DNA of 64,000 nucleotides. Source: Flavobacteriaceae bacterium YJPT1-3 (GTDB lineage Bacteria; Bacteroidota; Bacteroidia; Flavobacteriales; Flavobacteriaceae). The stretch lies in assembly GCA_029866965.1 (NCBI GenBank), contig CP123444.1, positions 2,459,501 to 2,523,500 on the forward strand, written 5' to 3'. The translations under genes were made by a program, and so were the position numbers. Positions within the stretch are counted from its first letter, which is position 1. Each line of letters starts with the position of its first letter. Shown piece by piece: positions 26,344-34,404 of this stretch. Below the pieces are notes generated by a model that was given only the letters and a program-made list of their open reading frames with translations, ran no database searches and was not told where the DNA came from.

Positions 26344-27093
26344 ATGGCTAGAATTACGGAAACTGTCAAAATCCTGATCATCACCAATGTGTTGGTCTGG
26401 TTATGCGCTCAATTCCTACTTCCCTCCGCCATTGAAATCTTAGGATTGTGGTTCCCCAAGAACCCCAATTTCCAGGTATGGCAACCGCTGACGCATATGT
26501 TTATGCACGATCAGTCCAGTATTTTCCATATCCTGTTCAATATGTACGCCCTCTGGATGTTTGGAAGTCCTATAGAAGCCATACTGGGGCAAAAACGATT
26601 TATCTTCTTCTACTTTTCAGCCGGGCTGGGTGCCGCACTCATCCATACGCTGGTCAATTATTATTATTTTAATGAGGGGTATCAGGCACTCTTAGGAGCC
26701 GGACTTGGGGTGCAGGAGATTGAAAATGTGATCGCCACCACCCGGGTGCCTCAATATGTGTTGGAAACCGTAGAGGAGAGTACTTTACGCACCTTTGTAG
26801 AAACCTATTACACGCCGGCCGTAGGAGCTTCGGGAGCAATATACGGAGTATTGGTAGCGTTTGGGATGATGTTTCCCAATATGGAGCTTATGCTCATCTT
26901 TGTGCCCATCCCCATTAAAGCGAAGTATTTTATTCCGGCACTAATTTTATTAGATTTATTTTCCGGAGTGACCGGATTTTCCGTTTTCGGGCAGAACATA
27001 GCCAACTGGGCACACCTGGGAGGCGCTTTATTTGGCTTTATCATGATGTGGTATTGGAAAAGGAACAGTTTTAACGATAAACGCTGGTATTAA
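26344..27093 (+). CDS. Rhomboid intramembrane serine protease (first of two)
   Basis: 249 residues with six predicted spans. The catalytic serine is in VGASGAIYGVL (Ser163) and the histidine in NWAHLGGALFGF (His224), the standard Ser-His dyad. A long loop of about 45 residues precedes the serine span. Rhomboids cut within membrane segments; the substrate is unknown. It is immediately followed by a second rhomboid gene sharing one nucleotide (TAATG). Confidence 0.95.
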   Translation: MARITETVKILIITNVLVWLCAQFLLPSAIEILGLWFPKNPNFQVWQPLTHMFMHDQSSIFHILFNMYALWMFGSPIEAILGQKRFIFFYFSAGLGAALIHTLVNYYYFNEGYQALLGAGLGVQEIENVIATTRVPQYVLETVEESTLRTFVETYYTPAVGASGAIYGVLVAFGMMFPNMELMLIFVPIPIKAKYFIPALILLDLFSGVTGFSVFGQNIANWAHLGGALFGFIMMWYWKRNSFNDKRWY

Positions 27094-27980
27094 TGGATAC
27101 ATCGAGCTTGCGGTACCAATACAGAACGGCTAATGTGGTCCTAAAACTGATCGCGATCAATGCAATCATCTTTATCGCCTTGGGGTTGCTTTCCTGGATT
27201 CTGGGCTTCTCTCAGGACTATCTGGCAAGCTGGTTTGTTTTACCCTCTGATGTGATGTCTACCCTGGGCCAACCGTGGTCGGTACTCACCTATGCCTTCC
27301 TGCACTTCAGCTTCTGGCATATTTTCTGGAACATGTTGGTGCTCTATATGTTTGGGCGTTTTGTACTCAATCTATTCACGGAGAAGCGATTTTTGACCAT
27401 CTACTTACTGGGTGGGATCGCCGGTGCCTTTTTCTTTGTATTGGCCTATTCCTTATTTCCGGTCTTGCAGGGCAGCAGGGGCTATCTTATAGGCGCTTCA
27501 GCCGCTGTTAACGCCATCATTGTGTTTATTGCAGCTTACACGCCCAATACGCCGGTTCGGATCATCTTTTTCAATGTTAAATTGTGGCAGATCGGGGTGT
27601 TTGTGGTGGTCATGGACCTGATTCAGATCCCGACCTCTAACAATGCAGGCGGACTCATCTCGCACCTGGGTGGGGCACTCTTTGGATACGTCTACGCCCG
27701 TCAACTCCTCAAAGGGAATGATATTGGCTTGTGGTGGGAAAAAATGCTGGATAGTATTGCTGTTTGGTTTAAACCCCGCAGTGAACGTCCCGCTAAGATG
27801 AAAACCGTTCACCGCAGTAAAACTCCACCCCGGCGAAAGGCCTCCAATAAAAATGGCCCTGCCAAGACCAGCCAGCAGCAACGGGTAGATGACATTCTGG
27901 ATAAGATCAGTAAAAGCGGCTATGATAGCCTAAGCAAAAGTGAAAAAGATTTTCTGTTTAAGGCCGGTAAAGACTCCTGA
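27093..27980 (+). CDS. Rhomboid intramembrane serine protease with C-terminal tail
   Basis: 295 residues. The dyad is Ser136 in LIGASAAVNAI and His191 in ISHLGGALFGY. Instead of GxSG it has GASAA, a common variant in this subgroup. After the sixth span there is a 90-residue basic tail with KSKSEK-like charge and a short conserved end (RVDDILDKISKSGYDSLSKS), as seen in Bacteroidota rhomboids. Its start overlaps the first rhomboid by 1 bp and its stop overlaps the next gene by 1 bp (TGATG), so three proteins are coupled. Confidence 0.93.
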   Translation: MDTSSLRYQYRTANVVLKLIAINAIIFIALGLLSWILGFSQDYLASWFVLPSDVMSTLGQPWSVLTYAFLHFSFWHIFWNMLVLYMFGRFVLNLFTEKRFLTIYLLGGIAGAFFFVLAYSLFPVLQGSRGYLIGASAAVNAIIVFIAAYTPNTPVRIIFFNVKLWQIGVFVVVMDLIQIPTSNNAGGLISHLGGALFGYVYARQLLKGNDIGLWWEKMLDSIAVWFKPRSERPAKMKTVHRSKTPPRRKASNKNGPAKTSQQQRVDDILDKISKSGYDSLSKSEKDFLFKAGKDS

Positions 27981-29005
27981 TGAAAAAGCTGGCCTGGTAC
28001 GATCGGATAGTCTTTTTTTTCAATAGCTTGCTGGCCACCTTGCTACTGTTGGGCTATGCCTTGCCCTTCATCCCGCCTCAGGTCTTTCCTGCCCTTTCCG
28101 TGTTGACCCTATTGATCCCCATCCTGATCGTGATCAATCTGCTCTTTTTGGTCTATTGGGGAATTCGTTTGAAGAAACAAATGCTGGTCTCGGGCCTGGT
28201 GCTGTTATTGGGTATTGGTCATGTCTTTTCACTTTTTAATTTTACGGGTACCGCTTTCGCGAAAGCTGACGAAGGCGTCTCCATCATGAGCTATAACGTT
28301 CGGAGTTTTAATCTCTACGACTGGAAAAAAGATGCTCAAATTCCGAAGCGTATTACTGATTTTGTGGAAGAACAATCGGCTGATGTGGTCTGTTTACAGG
28401 AGTACCATTCCCGGGCGAAGTTAGATCCCAATAAGTATCCGTATCGCTACAAGAAAATGCGCGGAAAAAAGGAACGGATGGGACAGATCATCTACTCGAA
28501 ATACCCCATAGTAGGCAAGGGATCTCTGGATTTTGAAAATACGGTAAACAATGTCATTTACGCCGATATCGTTAAGGATAAGGACACTATCCGGGTCTAT
28601 AATGTGCATTTAGAATCGCTGCGGGTAGAGCCACAACTTGAAAATTTACAACAACAGAATTCGAGAAAGCTTTTAGGCCGCCTGGGTAACTCCTTCAGCA
28701 AACAGCAAGAACAGGCCGAAGTTTTTATCCAGCATCAGCAGGCCTGTCCCCATCCGTATTTTATTGCGGGTGATTTTAACAATTCGGCTTTTTCCTATGT
28801 GTATCGCAGGATCAAGAACAACCATGTGGATGCTTTTGATCAGGAGGGGAGCGGCTTCGGTAAAACCTTTACCTTCGACTTTATTCCCCTGCGCATTGAT
28901 TTTTTACTGGTTCCGGACAGTTATGAAGTCAGGCAATTTCAAAATTATGAGGAGATCGAATTCTCTGATCACTATCCCATTATAGGTCGTTTCGTCAAAT
29001 CGTAA
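27980..29005 (+). CDS. Membrane-anchored endonuclease/exonuclease/phosphatase family protein
   Basis: 341 residues: two to three N-terminal spans (about 12-85), then an EEP domain with SYNVRSFNLYDW, DVVCLQEYHS (catalytic Glu), VHLESLRVEP, FIAGDFNNSAFSYVYR and FSDHYPIIG (Asp-His pair). The catalytic domain probably faces the periplasm. Substrates in the superfamily range from nucleic acids to phospholipids. It runs 11 bp into the convergent wbqC-like gene. A perfect palindrome at 28253-28266 reads AFAKA near the end of the membrane part. Confidence 0.92.
   Translation: MKKLAWYDRIVFFFNSLLATLLLLGYALPFIPPQVFPALSVLTLLIPILIVINLLFLVYWGIRLKKQMLVSGLVLLLGIGHVFSLFNFTGTAFAKADEGVSIMSYNVRSFNLYDWKKDAQIPKRITDFVEEQSADVVCLQEYHSRAKLDPNKYPYRYKKMRGKKERMGQIIYSKYPIVGKGSLDFENTVNNVIYADIVKDKDTIRVYNVHLESLRVEPQLENLQQQNSRKLLGRLGNSFSKQQEQAEVFIQHQQACPHPYFIAGDFNNSAFSYVYRRIKNNHVDAFDQEGSGFGKTFTFDFIPLRIDFLLVPDSYEVRQFQNYEEIEFSDHYPIIGRFVKS
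28253..28266. repeat. Palindrome copy, perfect
   Basis: GCTTTCGCGAAAGC inside the EEP-family gene (plus strand), frame reading AFAKA. Confidence 0.97.
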
Positions 29006-29639
29006 GCTTCAAGGCTTCCTCCAGTGGATAGTCCTTGAGATAGGAAGAGGCCTGAGGACCTAAGTTAAACAGCAGGTCCAGGGTGCTGCAGTGCGGTATG
29101 AATCCGGTTTTTTCTTCAAACACCTGAGAATAGGCAGGTATGGTGGGTTTATTCTTTGTTTTGGCTTTCGCGAAAGCCCGTCCATCTGCAATAGCCGGAC
29201 TTTTCTCAAATGCTGTAGTAAAAATAACTTCTGCCCTGATATCCAGATGCTCCCGAAATACCGTATCCAGGGCCAGATTAAATGCGTAGAGCGACTCGTA
29301 CGATTCACTGTATAGTGGCCGTAAATCGTCTTCGTAAAATTCGAAAAAAGGAGAACTGCGATAAGCGATTTCCAGCGAACGCCAATGATTGCGTTGCCAG
29401 TTAAATTCATTTTCAATATGCACTTCCTGTATGGCTTGATGCCCCTGGGTGCCCGAATGTTTGATGGGAATATGCAGCGCTAATTGACCATTGGCCGTAG
29501 CGATGTGCATGCGATTGCGAAAACTTTGCTTTTGGTAGTTCCCATGGGCCTCATAATGCACGGTCTTTGCCTGAACCAAGGCCGCGTAATGAGGAATGGG
29601 ACACCCATAGGTAGGATGTAAAAGCACAGCATCAACCAT
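28995..29639 (-). CDS. WbqC-family protein
   Basis: 214 residues matching the WbqC-like family: LHPTYGCPIPHYAALVQAK at the start, NRMHIATANGQLALHIPIKH, NWQRNHWRSLEIAYRSSPFFEFY and a terminal DLLFNLGPQASSYL. The name comes from an O-antigen cluster gene; the biochemical activity is uncertain. It lies 3 bp after lepB and probably shares its transcript. A perfect palindrome at 29164-29177 reads RAFAKAK. Confidence 0.9.
   Translation of the reverse strand: MVDAVLLHPTYGCPIPHYAALVQAKTVHYEAHGNYQKQSFRNRMHIATANGQLALHIPIKHSGTQGHQAIQEVHIENEFNWQRNHWRSLEIAYRSSPFFEFYEDDLRPLYSESYESLYAFNLALDTVFREHLDIRAEVIFTTAFEKSPAIADGRAFAKAKTKNKPTIPAYSQVFEEKTGFIPHCSTLDLLFNLGPQASSYLKDYPLEEALKLTI
29164..29177. repeat. Palindrome copy, perfect
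   Basis: GCTTTCGCGAAAGC inside the WbqC gene, frame reading AFAKA. Confidence 0.97.
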
Positions 29640-29642
29640 GGA

Positions 29643-31253
29643 TTAGGCTTTTTTTCTACGCTTACGGATATAACTAAAAACAAAGTAGGCAACAAGCAAT
29701 CCGATGAACAAGGTGAAATATGACACCGGTTGTCCATCGCCACCTACCGTTGTAAATAAGCGTTCCCAACGAACCTTGTTCTGGATTCCTTTTTGGGAGC
29801 CATCCCAACTCATCCAGATAAATACCGGTTTCCCAACGACGTGATTGTAGGGCACAAAGCCCCAGGTGCGCGCGTCTAGCGAGTTGTCGCGGTTGTCGCC
29901 CACCATCCAGTAATAATCCTGTTTAAAGGTATATTCGGTAAGCGGAGCCCCGTTGAGTAAGACCTCAGTGCCGGATAAAGTGACCGTGTTATCGATTCCC
30001 AATTCGGAGCCATCATATACTTCGATGATCCGTTTGTACAGGGGAATGTTCTTTTGAGTGATGGTCACGGTAGCTCCTTTTTCAGGCACGTACAAGGGAC
30101 CGAACCAATCGACATTCCAGGGATACTGTGGATCGTTAGGGAATATGGAAGGGTCGTATTCTCCTTGCGGCTTATCGCGTCGCTTCAGATTCGCCACACT
30201 GGGATGTCCGGAGAACTGCTCTGCCGCCTCTGCAGTCGCCGCCGGCAGGACTAATTTATTACCTTCCTGATACAGACCGTCGGTAATGTCGTAGCGATTG
30301 CGCAGCAGTTCAAAAATGCGTTGATCAAAGCCTTCCCCTTTCACTTCAAACTCGTACGAAAACTGCAGTCGGGCGCGGTCGGGTAAGTCGTTGGGTTCAC
30401 CATCGATATAAACAAAGCCATTCCTGAATTCAAGCGTATCTCCGGGAATCGCCACACAACGCTTGACTAGATTGGTCTTTTTATCGATGGGCTTGTAATA
30501 GTATTTGTCCGTATAATCGATGGTCAACATCGTATCTACCGGTTTGTTGAAGACCACGATGTCGTTCCGTTCAATATCCTGAAACCCGGGTAAGCGCATA
30601 TAAGGTAGTTGGGGATGGGAGAGATACGACTTAAACTTAGGGGTCAATTTAATTCCCGTAAATGGCAGGGGTAGGGCAGGTACCGTATCGTGTACCATGG
30701 GCGCTGCCACGGTGGTCATTGGAATACGGGCCCCGTAATGAAACTTGCTCACAAATAGGAAATCACCCACCAATAAGGTCTTTTCCAGGGAAGAGGAAGG
30801 AATGGTAAAGGGTTGCATCACGTAGGTGTGAACAATAGTAGCCGCTACTACTGCAAACAAAATGGAGCTGGTCCATTCGCCGGAAGAGGTTTTGGGAATC
30901 AAAGAGCGGTCTGCCCGATAATTCAACCGACTGATCTCTACATAATTCAAGTAGAATAAGTAAAAGCCTAAAGTCAAAACACACAGGGCCGTGTCCCATT
31001 TAGAAGTCTTACCAAAGCTTCGTGCCGTCTCCACCCAAACCACCGGGAACATGATCAAATTCACTATAGGTACAAAAAGCAGGATCACCCACCATTTGGG
31101 GCGTTTAATGATCTGCATCAAAACGATGGCATTATAGAACGGTACGGCTGCTTCCCAGGCTTTTCTTCCTGCTTTTAAATATAATTTCCAGGTTCCTGCG
31201 AAATGAATGAGTTGGAGAACCAGAAAGAAAATGAACCACTGTGTAAAAGTCAT
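29643..31253 (-). CDS. lepB: Signal peptidase I with multi-span N-terminal extension
   Basis: 536 residues, long for this family. The first 125 residues hold three to four spans (about 5-23, 35-52, 54-75, 87-105) not found in E. coli LepB. The catalytic part then begins: span 129-147, serine box TIPSSSLEKTLLVGDF with the nucleophile at Ser155, then NLVKRCVAIPGDTLEF with the general-base lysine, and the C-terminal box VGDNRDNSLDARTWGFVP. It removes signal peptides after Sec export. It is followed by the WbqC gene, and dapB lies 50 bp upstream. Confidence 0.95.
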   Translation of the reverse strand: MTFTQWFIFFLVLQLIHFAGTWKLYLKAGRKAWEAAVPFYNAIVLMQIIKRPKWWVILLFVPIVNLIMFPVVWVETARSFGKTSKWDTALCVLTLGFYLFYLNYVEISRLNYRADRSLIPKTSSGEWTSSILFAVVAATIVHTYVMQPFTIPSSSLEKTLLVGDFLFVSKFHYGARIPMTTVAAPMVHDTVPALPLPFTGIKLTPKFKSYLSHPQLPYMRLPGFQDIERNDIVVFNKPVDTMLTIDYTDKYYYKPIDKKTNLVKRCVAIPGDTLEFRNGFVYIDGEPNDLPDRARLQFSYEFEVKGEGFDQRIFELLRNRYDITDGLYQEGNKLVLPAATAEAAEQFSGHPSVANLKRRDKPQGEYDPSIFPNDPQYPWNVDWFGPLYVPEKGATVTITQKNIPLYKRIIEVYDGSELGIDNTVTLSGTEVLLNGAPLTEYTFKQDYYWMVGDNRDNSLDARTWGFVPYNHVVGKPVFIWMSWDGSQKGIQNKVRWERLFTTVGGDGQPVSYFTLFIGLLVAYFVFSYIRKRRKKA

Positions 31254-31303
31254 AGTTTTTGATCTATCGTATTGGTGTTAGTTGCGGCTAGGCTGTTACG
31301 GCT

Positions 31304-32023
31304 TTAGGATAAATTTAGTACATCTTGCATGGAGTAGACTCCTTGTTTGCCTACCAGCCATTCTGCGGCCTGCAGCGCGCCGGCGGCAAAACCGGCTCGA
31401 GAGTGTGCTTTATGCGTGATGGTGATCTCATCAATATCCGATTGAAAACTGATCGTATGCGTTCCCGGAACGTCTCCCAATCGCTTGGAAACGATGGGCA
31501 ATTGATCTTGATCTGTTTTAGTGATATCCTGCTCTGGAGTGAGATTGACCCACGCTTTCCGGATATGTTCTTTGATGATTCCCTCGGCCAGGGTGATGGC
31601 AGTCCCACTGGGGGCGTCCAGCTTTTGGGTATGGTGAATTTCTTCCATACTCGGACGGTATTGCTGCTGTCCTTTCATGAGTTGTGCGAGTTTCTCATTT
31701 AAGGCAAAGAACAAATTGACGCCCACGCTGAAATTGGAGGCATAAAGAAAGGCGCCTTGTTGTTGATGGCAAAGATTGACCATCTCTTCATACCGATCAA
31801 GCCAACCAGTAGTCCCGCTAACCACCGGGGTGTTGTTCTTCAAACATTGACTGATGTTGGATACAGCAGCTTCCGGGGTGCTGAAATCGATGGCTACATC
31901 TACCGCACTCAGATCGAAAGATTGCTTATCATCGACGCGCAAAGCGATCTGGTGTCCCTTATCCAGCGCCAACTGTTCGATGGTTTTACCCATTTTTCCA
32001 TAGCCCAGTAAAGCGATATTCAT
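31304..32023 (-). CDS. dapB: 4-hydroxy-tetrahydrodipicolinate reductase
   Basis: 239 residues. NAD(P)H-dependent reductase of the lysine/meso-diaminopimelate pathway, giving tetrahydrodipicolinate. The N-terminal nucleotide-binding motif is MNIALLGYGKMGKTIEQLA; the catalytic signature is IHHTQKLDAPSGTAITLAE, with the His-His and Lys that handle the substrate. It lies 1 bp from the DUF5683 gene, in the usual flavobacterial order parA-parB-DUF5683-dapB-lepB. Confidence 0.97.
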   Translation of the reverse strand: MNIALLGYGKMGKTIEQLALDKGHQIALRVDDKQSFDLSAVDVAIDFSTPEAAVSNISQCLKNNTPVVSGTTGWLDRYEEMVNLCHQQQGAFLYASNFSVGVNLFFALNEKLAQLMKGQQQYRPSMEEIHHTQKLDAPSGTAITLAEGIIKEHIRKAWVNLTPEQDITKTDQDQLPIVSKRLGDVPGTHTISFQSDIDEITITHKAHSRAGFAAGALQAAEWLVGKQGVYSMQDVLNLS

Positions 32024-32024
32024 A

Positions 32025-32615
32025 TCAGAAAGAATAATTTAAGCTGAGTCCAAAGTTGGTATTTCCACCCCAATCCTGCTGATAGACTTCCGGTTTTAAC
32101 GAAAGTTTATCGTCTACCGTGAACTGAGATAAGTGAGCATCTACATTGGCTTCTACGATTTGCAGAATATAAATGCCCACAGTGACCAGTATAGAGAGTT
32201 CCTTACGTCGTCTAAAAAAATCCTGCGCACGAATGAGACCGTCGTCTGTAAAAATCTCTTCCCCATCTACTGTAAATTCATCATCTCTTCCCGCAAAGCG
32301 TTGCTTAAGAGCGGTACGGTAGCGTTTAAATTCACGATCGTTATCCACAGCAAAGTAAATTCCGGTACCCAGGGCTCCGTACACGATGGGAATTTTCCAG
32401 TAGTCTTTGTTGTAGGCCTGCCCCAAGCCGGGAAATACTGCCGAGTAAAAGGCGGCTTTGGCGGGCTTTAGCGGATTGTATTCTTCGAGTTTCAAGGTGT
32501 CCTGAGCACCAATAGCAGCCTTCTCTTCAGAAGGCGTGGGTTGGATTTCTTGTGCTTTCGCGAAAGCAAAAGCGAATAGGAGTACGGTTAGGAGGAGGGA
32601 CGTTTTAGTCTTCAC
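32025..32615 (-). CDS. DUF5683 exported protein
   Basis: 196 residues with a signal peptide (MKTKTSLLLTVLLFAFAFAKAQ) and the DUF5683 core PLKPAKAAFYSAVFPGLGQA followed by NKDYWKIPIVYGALGTGIYF. Two hydrophobic stretches (about 72-92, 140-155) suggest envelope association. The function is unknown; its fixed place after parB suggests a link to cell-envelope growth or division, which is inference. The palindrome at 32554-32567 falls in the signal peptide and writes its AFAKA end. Confidence 0.85.
   Translation of the reverse strand: MKTKTSLLLTVLLFAFAFAKAQEIQPTPSEEKAAIGAQDTLKLEEYNPLKPAKAAFYSAVFPGLGQAYNKDYWKIPIVYGALGTGIYFAVDNDREFKRYRTALKQRFAGRDDEFTVDGEEIFTDDGLIRAQDFFRRRKELSILVTVGIYILQIVEANVDAHLSQFTVDDKLSLKPEVYQQDWGGNTNFGLSLNYSF
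32554..32567. repeat. Palindrome copy, perfect, in a signal peptide
   Basis: GCTTTCGCGAAAGC encoding AFAKA at the signal peptide cleavage region of the DUF5683 protein. Confidence 0.97.
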
Positions 32616-33504
32616 CCTGTACGAGTTTTTTCAATCGGTTGAAGTCTTCTTCCGAAGAAAAAGGAATGATCAGTTTGCCGTTGCCTTTTTTAGAAACATT
32701 GACTTCTACCTTGGCCCCAAAATAATTCGAAAAGTCTTTAACCCCTTTCTTGATAAATTTAGGAACGACTTGCTTTTCCGGGGTTTCTGCGTTTCCGGTT
32801 TTATGATAATTTTTGACCAGAGCTTCGGTTTGACGCACCGATAACTTGTCTTTGATGACCTGCTCGTAAATGTCCAGCTGATCACTGGTATCCTCAATAT
32901 TGATCAAAGCACGACCATGTCCCATGCTGAGGAAGCCGTCTCGCATTCCCGTCTGAATGATGGGATCCAGTTTGAGTAGTCTGAGGTAATTGGCGATGGT
33001 CGATCGGTTCTTACCTACACGATCACTCAATTGCTCCTGAGTGAGATTGATCTCGTCAATGAGACGCTGGTAGGAGAGTGCGATCTCAATGGGATCCAGA
33101 TCCTGACGCTGGATGTTTTCAACCAGAGCCATTTCCAAAGACTCTTGATCATTGGCGATCCGGATGTAGGCCGGAACGGTCTCCAGACCAATCAGTTTAG
33201 AAGCTCTATACCGGCGCTCTCCGGAAACCAACTGGTACTTTCCAAAGCCCAGCTTTCGAACCGTGATGGGTTGAATCACCCCCAGCTCACGAATGGAAGA
33301 GGCAAGTTCGCGTAAAGTCTCTTCATTAAAACTGGTACGGGGCTGAAAAGGATTGACCTCAATGCTGTCTAATTCCAATTCTACTATACTGCCTACTACC
33401 TGATCAGCTCCTTTATCGGAAGCTGATTTGATATCGTTATCAGGATCTTTGAGCAGGGCCGATAAGCCACGTCCTAAAGCCTGTTTCTTCATTGCCTTTG
33501 CCAT
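32605..33504 (-). CDS. parB: Chromosome-partitioning protein ParB
   Basis: 299 residues. N-terminal ParB/Spo0J core: NPFQPRTSFNEETLRELASS, VSGERRYRASKLIG (the CTPase/arginine-rich box), then the helix-turn-helix LSDRVGKNRSTIANYLRLLK and a C-terminal dimerisation domain. It binds parS and spreads as a clamp. It overlaps the DUF5683 gene by 11 bp and follows parA by 3 bp. I found no canonical parS (TGTTNCACGTGNAACA) in the window. Confidence 0.97.
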   Translation of the reverse strand: MAKAMKKQALGRGLSALLKDPDNDIKSASDKGADQVVGSIVELELDSIEVNPFQPRTSFNEETLRELASSIRELGVIQPITVRKLGFGKYQLVSGERRYRASKLIGLETVPAYIRIANDQESLEMALVENIQRQDLDPIEIALSYQRLIDEINLTQEQLSDRVGKNRSTIANYLRLLKLDPIIQTGMRDGFLSMGHGRALINIEDTSDQLDIYEQVIKDKLSVRQTEALVKNYHKTGNAETPEKQVVPKFIKKGVKDFSNYFGAKVEVNVSKKGNGKLIIPFSSEEDFNRLKKLVQGED

Positions 33505-33507
33505 AAT

Positions 33508-34275
33508 CTATGCTTTATTCTTTTCGATCAACTCGTGAGCCAGGCTCAGGTAATTGGTCGCTCCTTTGCTGGACGCATCATAGTTGATGATGCTTTCTCC
33601 ATAACTTGGCGCCTCACTCAAGCGTACATTGCGCTGAATCACTGTTTCGAAAACCATTTCTGCAAAGTGCTTTTGCACTTCCTCCACCACTTGGTTGGAC
33701 AATCGCAATCGCGAGTCGAACATGGTGAGCAGTAACCCCTCAATATCCAAATCTTTATTATGGATACGCTGAACACTTTTGATGGTGTTCAACAGCTTTC
33801 CTAGTCCTTCTAACGCAAAATATTCGCATTGTATTGGAATGATGACCGAATCGGCTGCCGTTAATGCATTTAAGGTCAGTAAACCCAGTGATGGCGCACA
33901 ATCGATAATAATAAAATCATACTGATCCTTCAAATGCAGGATGCTTTTGCGCATCATGTATTCACGCTCCTCCTTATCGACCAATTCAATTTCGATGGCG
34001 ACCAGATCAATATGAGCGGGGATCACATCTAAGTTGGGGGTGTCCGTATGAACGATACACTCTTCAGCAGTGCGAGTATGCTCTAAGAGCTGGTAGGTGC
34101 CTTTTTCCACCTGATCTACATCAATGCCAAGACCGGAGGTGGCGTTCGCCTGAGGGTCAGCATCAATGAGGAGTACATTCTTTTCAAGAACTCCTAGAGA
34201 GGCGGCCAGATTAATGGAAGTGGTGGTCTTACCCACCCCTCCTTTTTGATTGGCAATAGCGATAATTTTACCCAT
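33508..34275 (-). CDS. parA: Chromosome-partitioning ATPase ParA/Soj
   Basis: 255 residues. Deviant Walker A QKGGVGKTTTSINLAASLG (residues 10-28), LLIDADPQANATSGLG (A'), FIIIDCAPSLGLLTLNAL (Walker B). No N-terminal DNA-binding extension, so a Soj-type chromosomal ParA. First gene of the parA-parB-DUF5683-dapB run, with a consensus promoter upstream. Confidence 0.97.
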   Translation of the reverse strand: MGKIIAIANQKGGVGKTTTSINLAASLGVLEKNVLLIDADPQANATSGLGIDVDQVEKGTYQLLEHTRTAEECIVHTDTPNLDVIPAHIDLVAIEIELVDKEEREYMMRKSILHLKDQYDFIIIDCAPSLGLLTLNALTAADSVIIPIQCEYFALEGLGKLLNTIKSVQRIHNKDLDIEGLLLTMFDSRLRLSNQVVEEVQKHFAEMVFETVIQRNVRLSEAPSYGESIINYDASSKGATNYLSLAHELIEKNKA

Positions 34276-34297
34276 AAAGATTTGAGAGCTTTTTAGC

Positions 34298-34335
34298 AGC
34301 GTAAAAATACAATATTAAACGGGTTGACAAAATTG
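34298..34335 (-). promoter_or_regulatory. parA promoter
   Basis: On the minus strand TTTTG is followed after about 18 nt by TATTTTTA, close to the TTTG-N19-TAnnTTTG consensus, roughly 20-30 bp before the parA start. Confidence 0.5.
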
Positions 34336-34354
34336 ACAGCCCATTAGCAATCAC

Positions 34355-34385
34355 AAAAAAAGAGCTGCAGGAAGCAGCTCTTTTA
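34355..34385. terminator. Terminator after the M16 peptidase gene
   Basis: 9-bp stem AAGAGCTGC / GCAGCTCTT (34360-34382), A-run on the left and T on the right. Minus-strand use follows the M16 gene and insulates parA. Confidence 0.85.
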
Positions 34386-34404
34386 AGGAATGAAATTTAC
34401 TCGA

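Noticed and set aside
32605-34404. parS site near parAB
   Set aside because: No TGTTNCACGTGNAACA-like sequence was found. The dispersed TTTCGCGAAA palindrome is too frequent to be a normal parS set.
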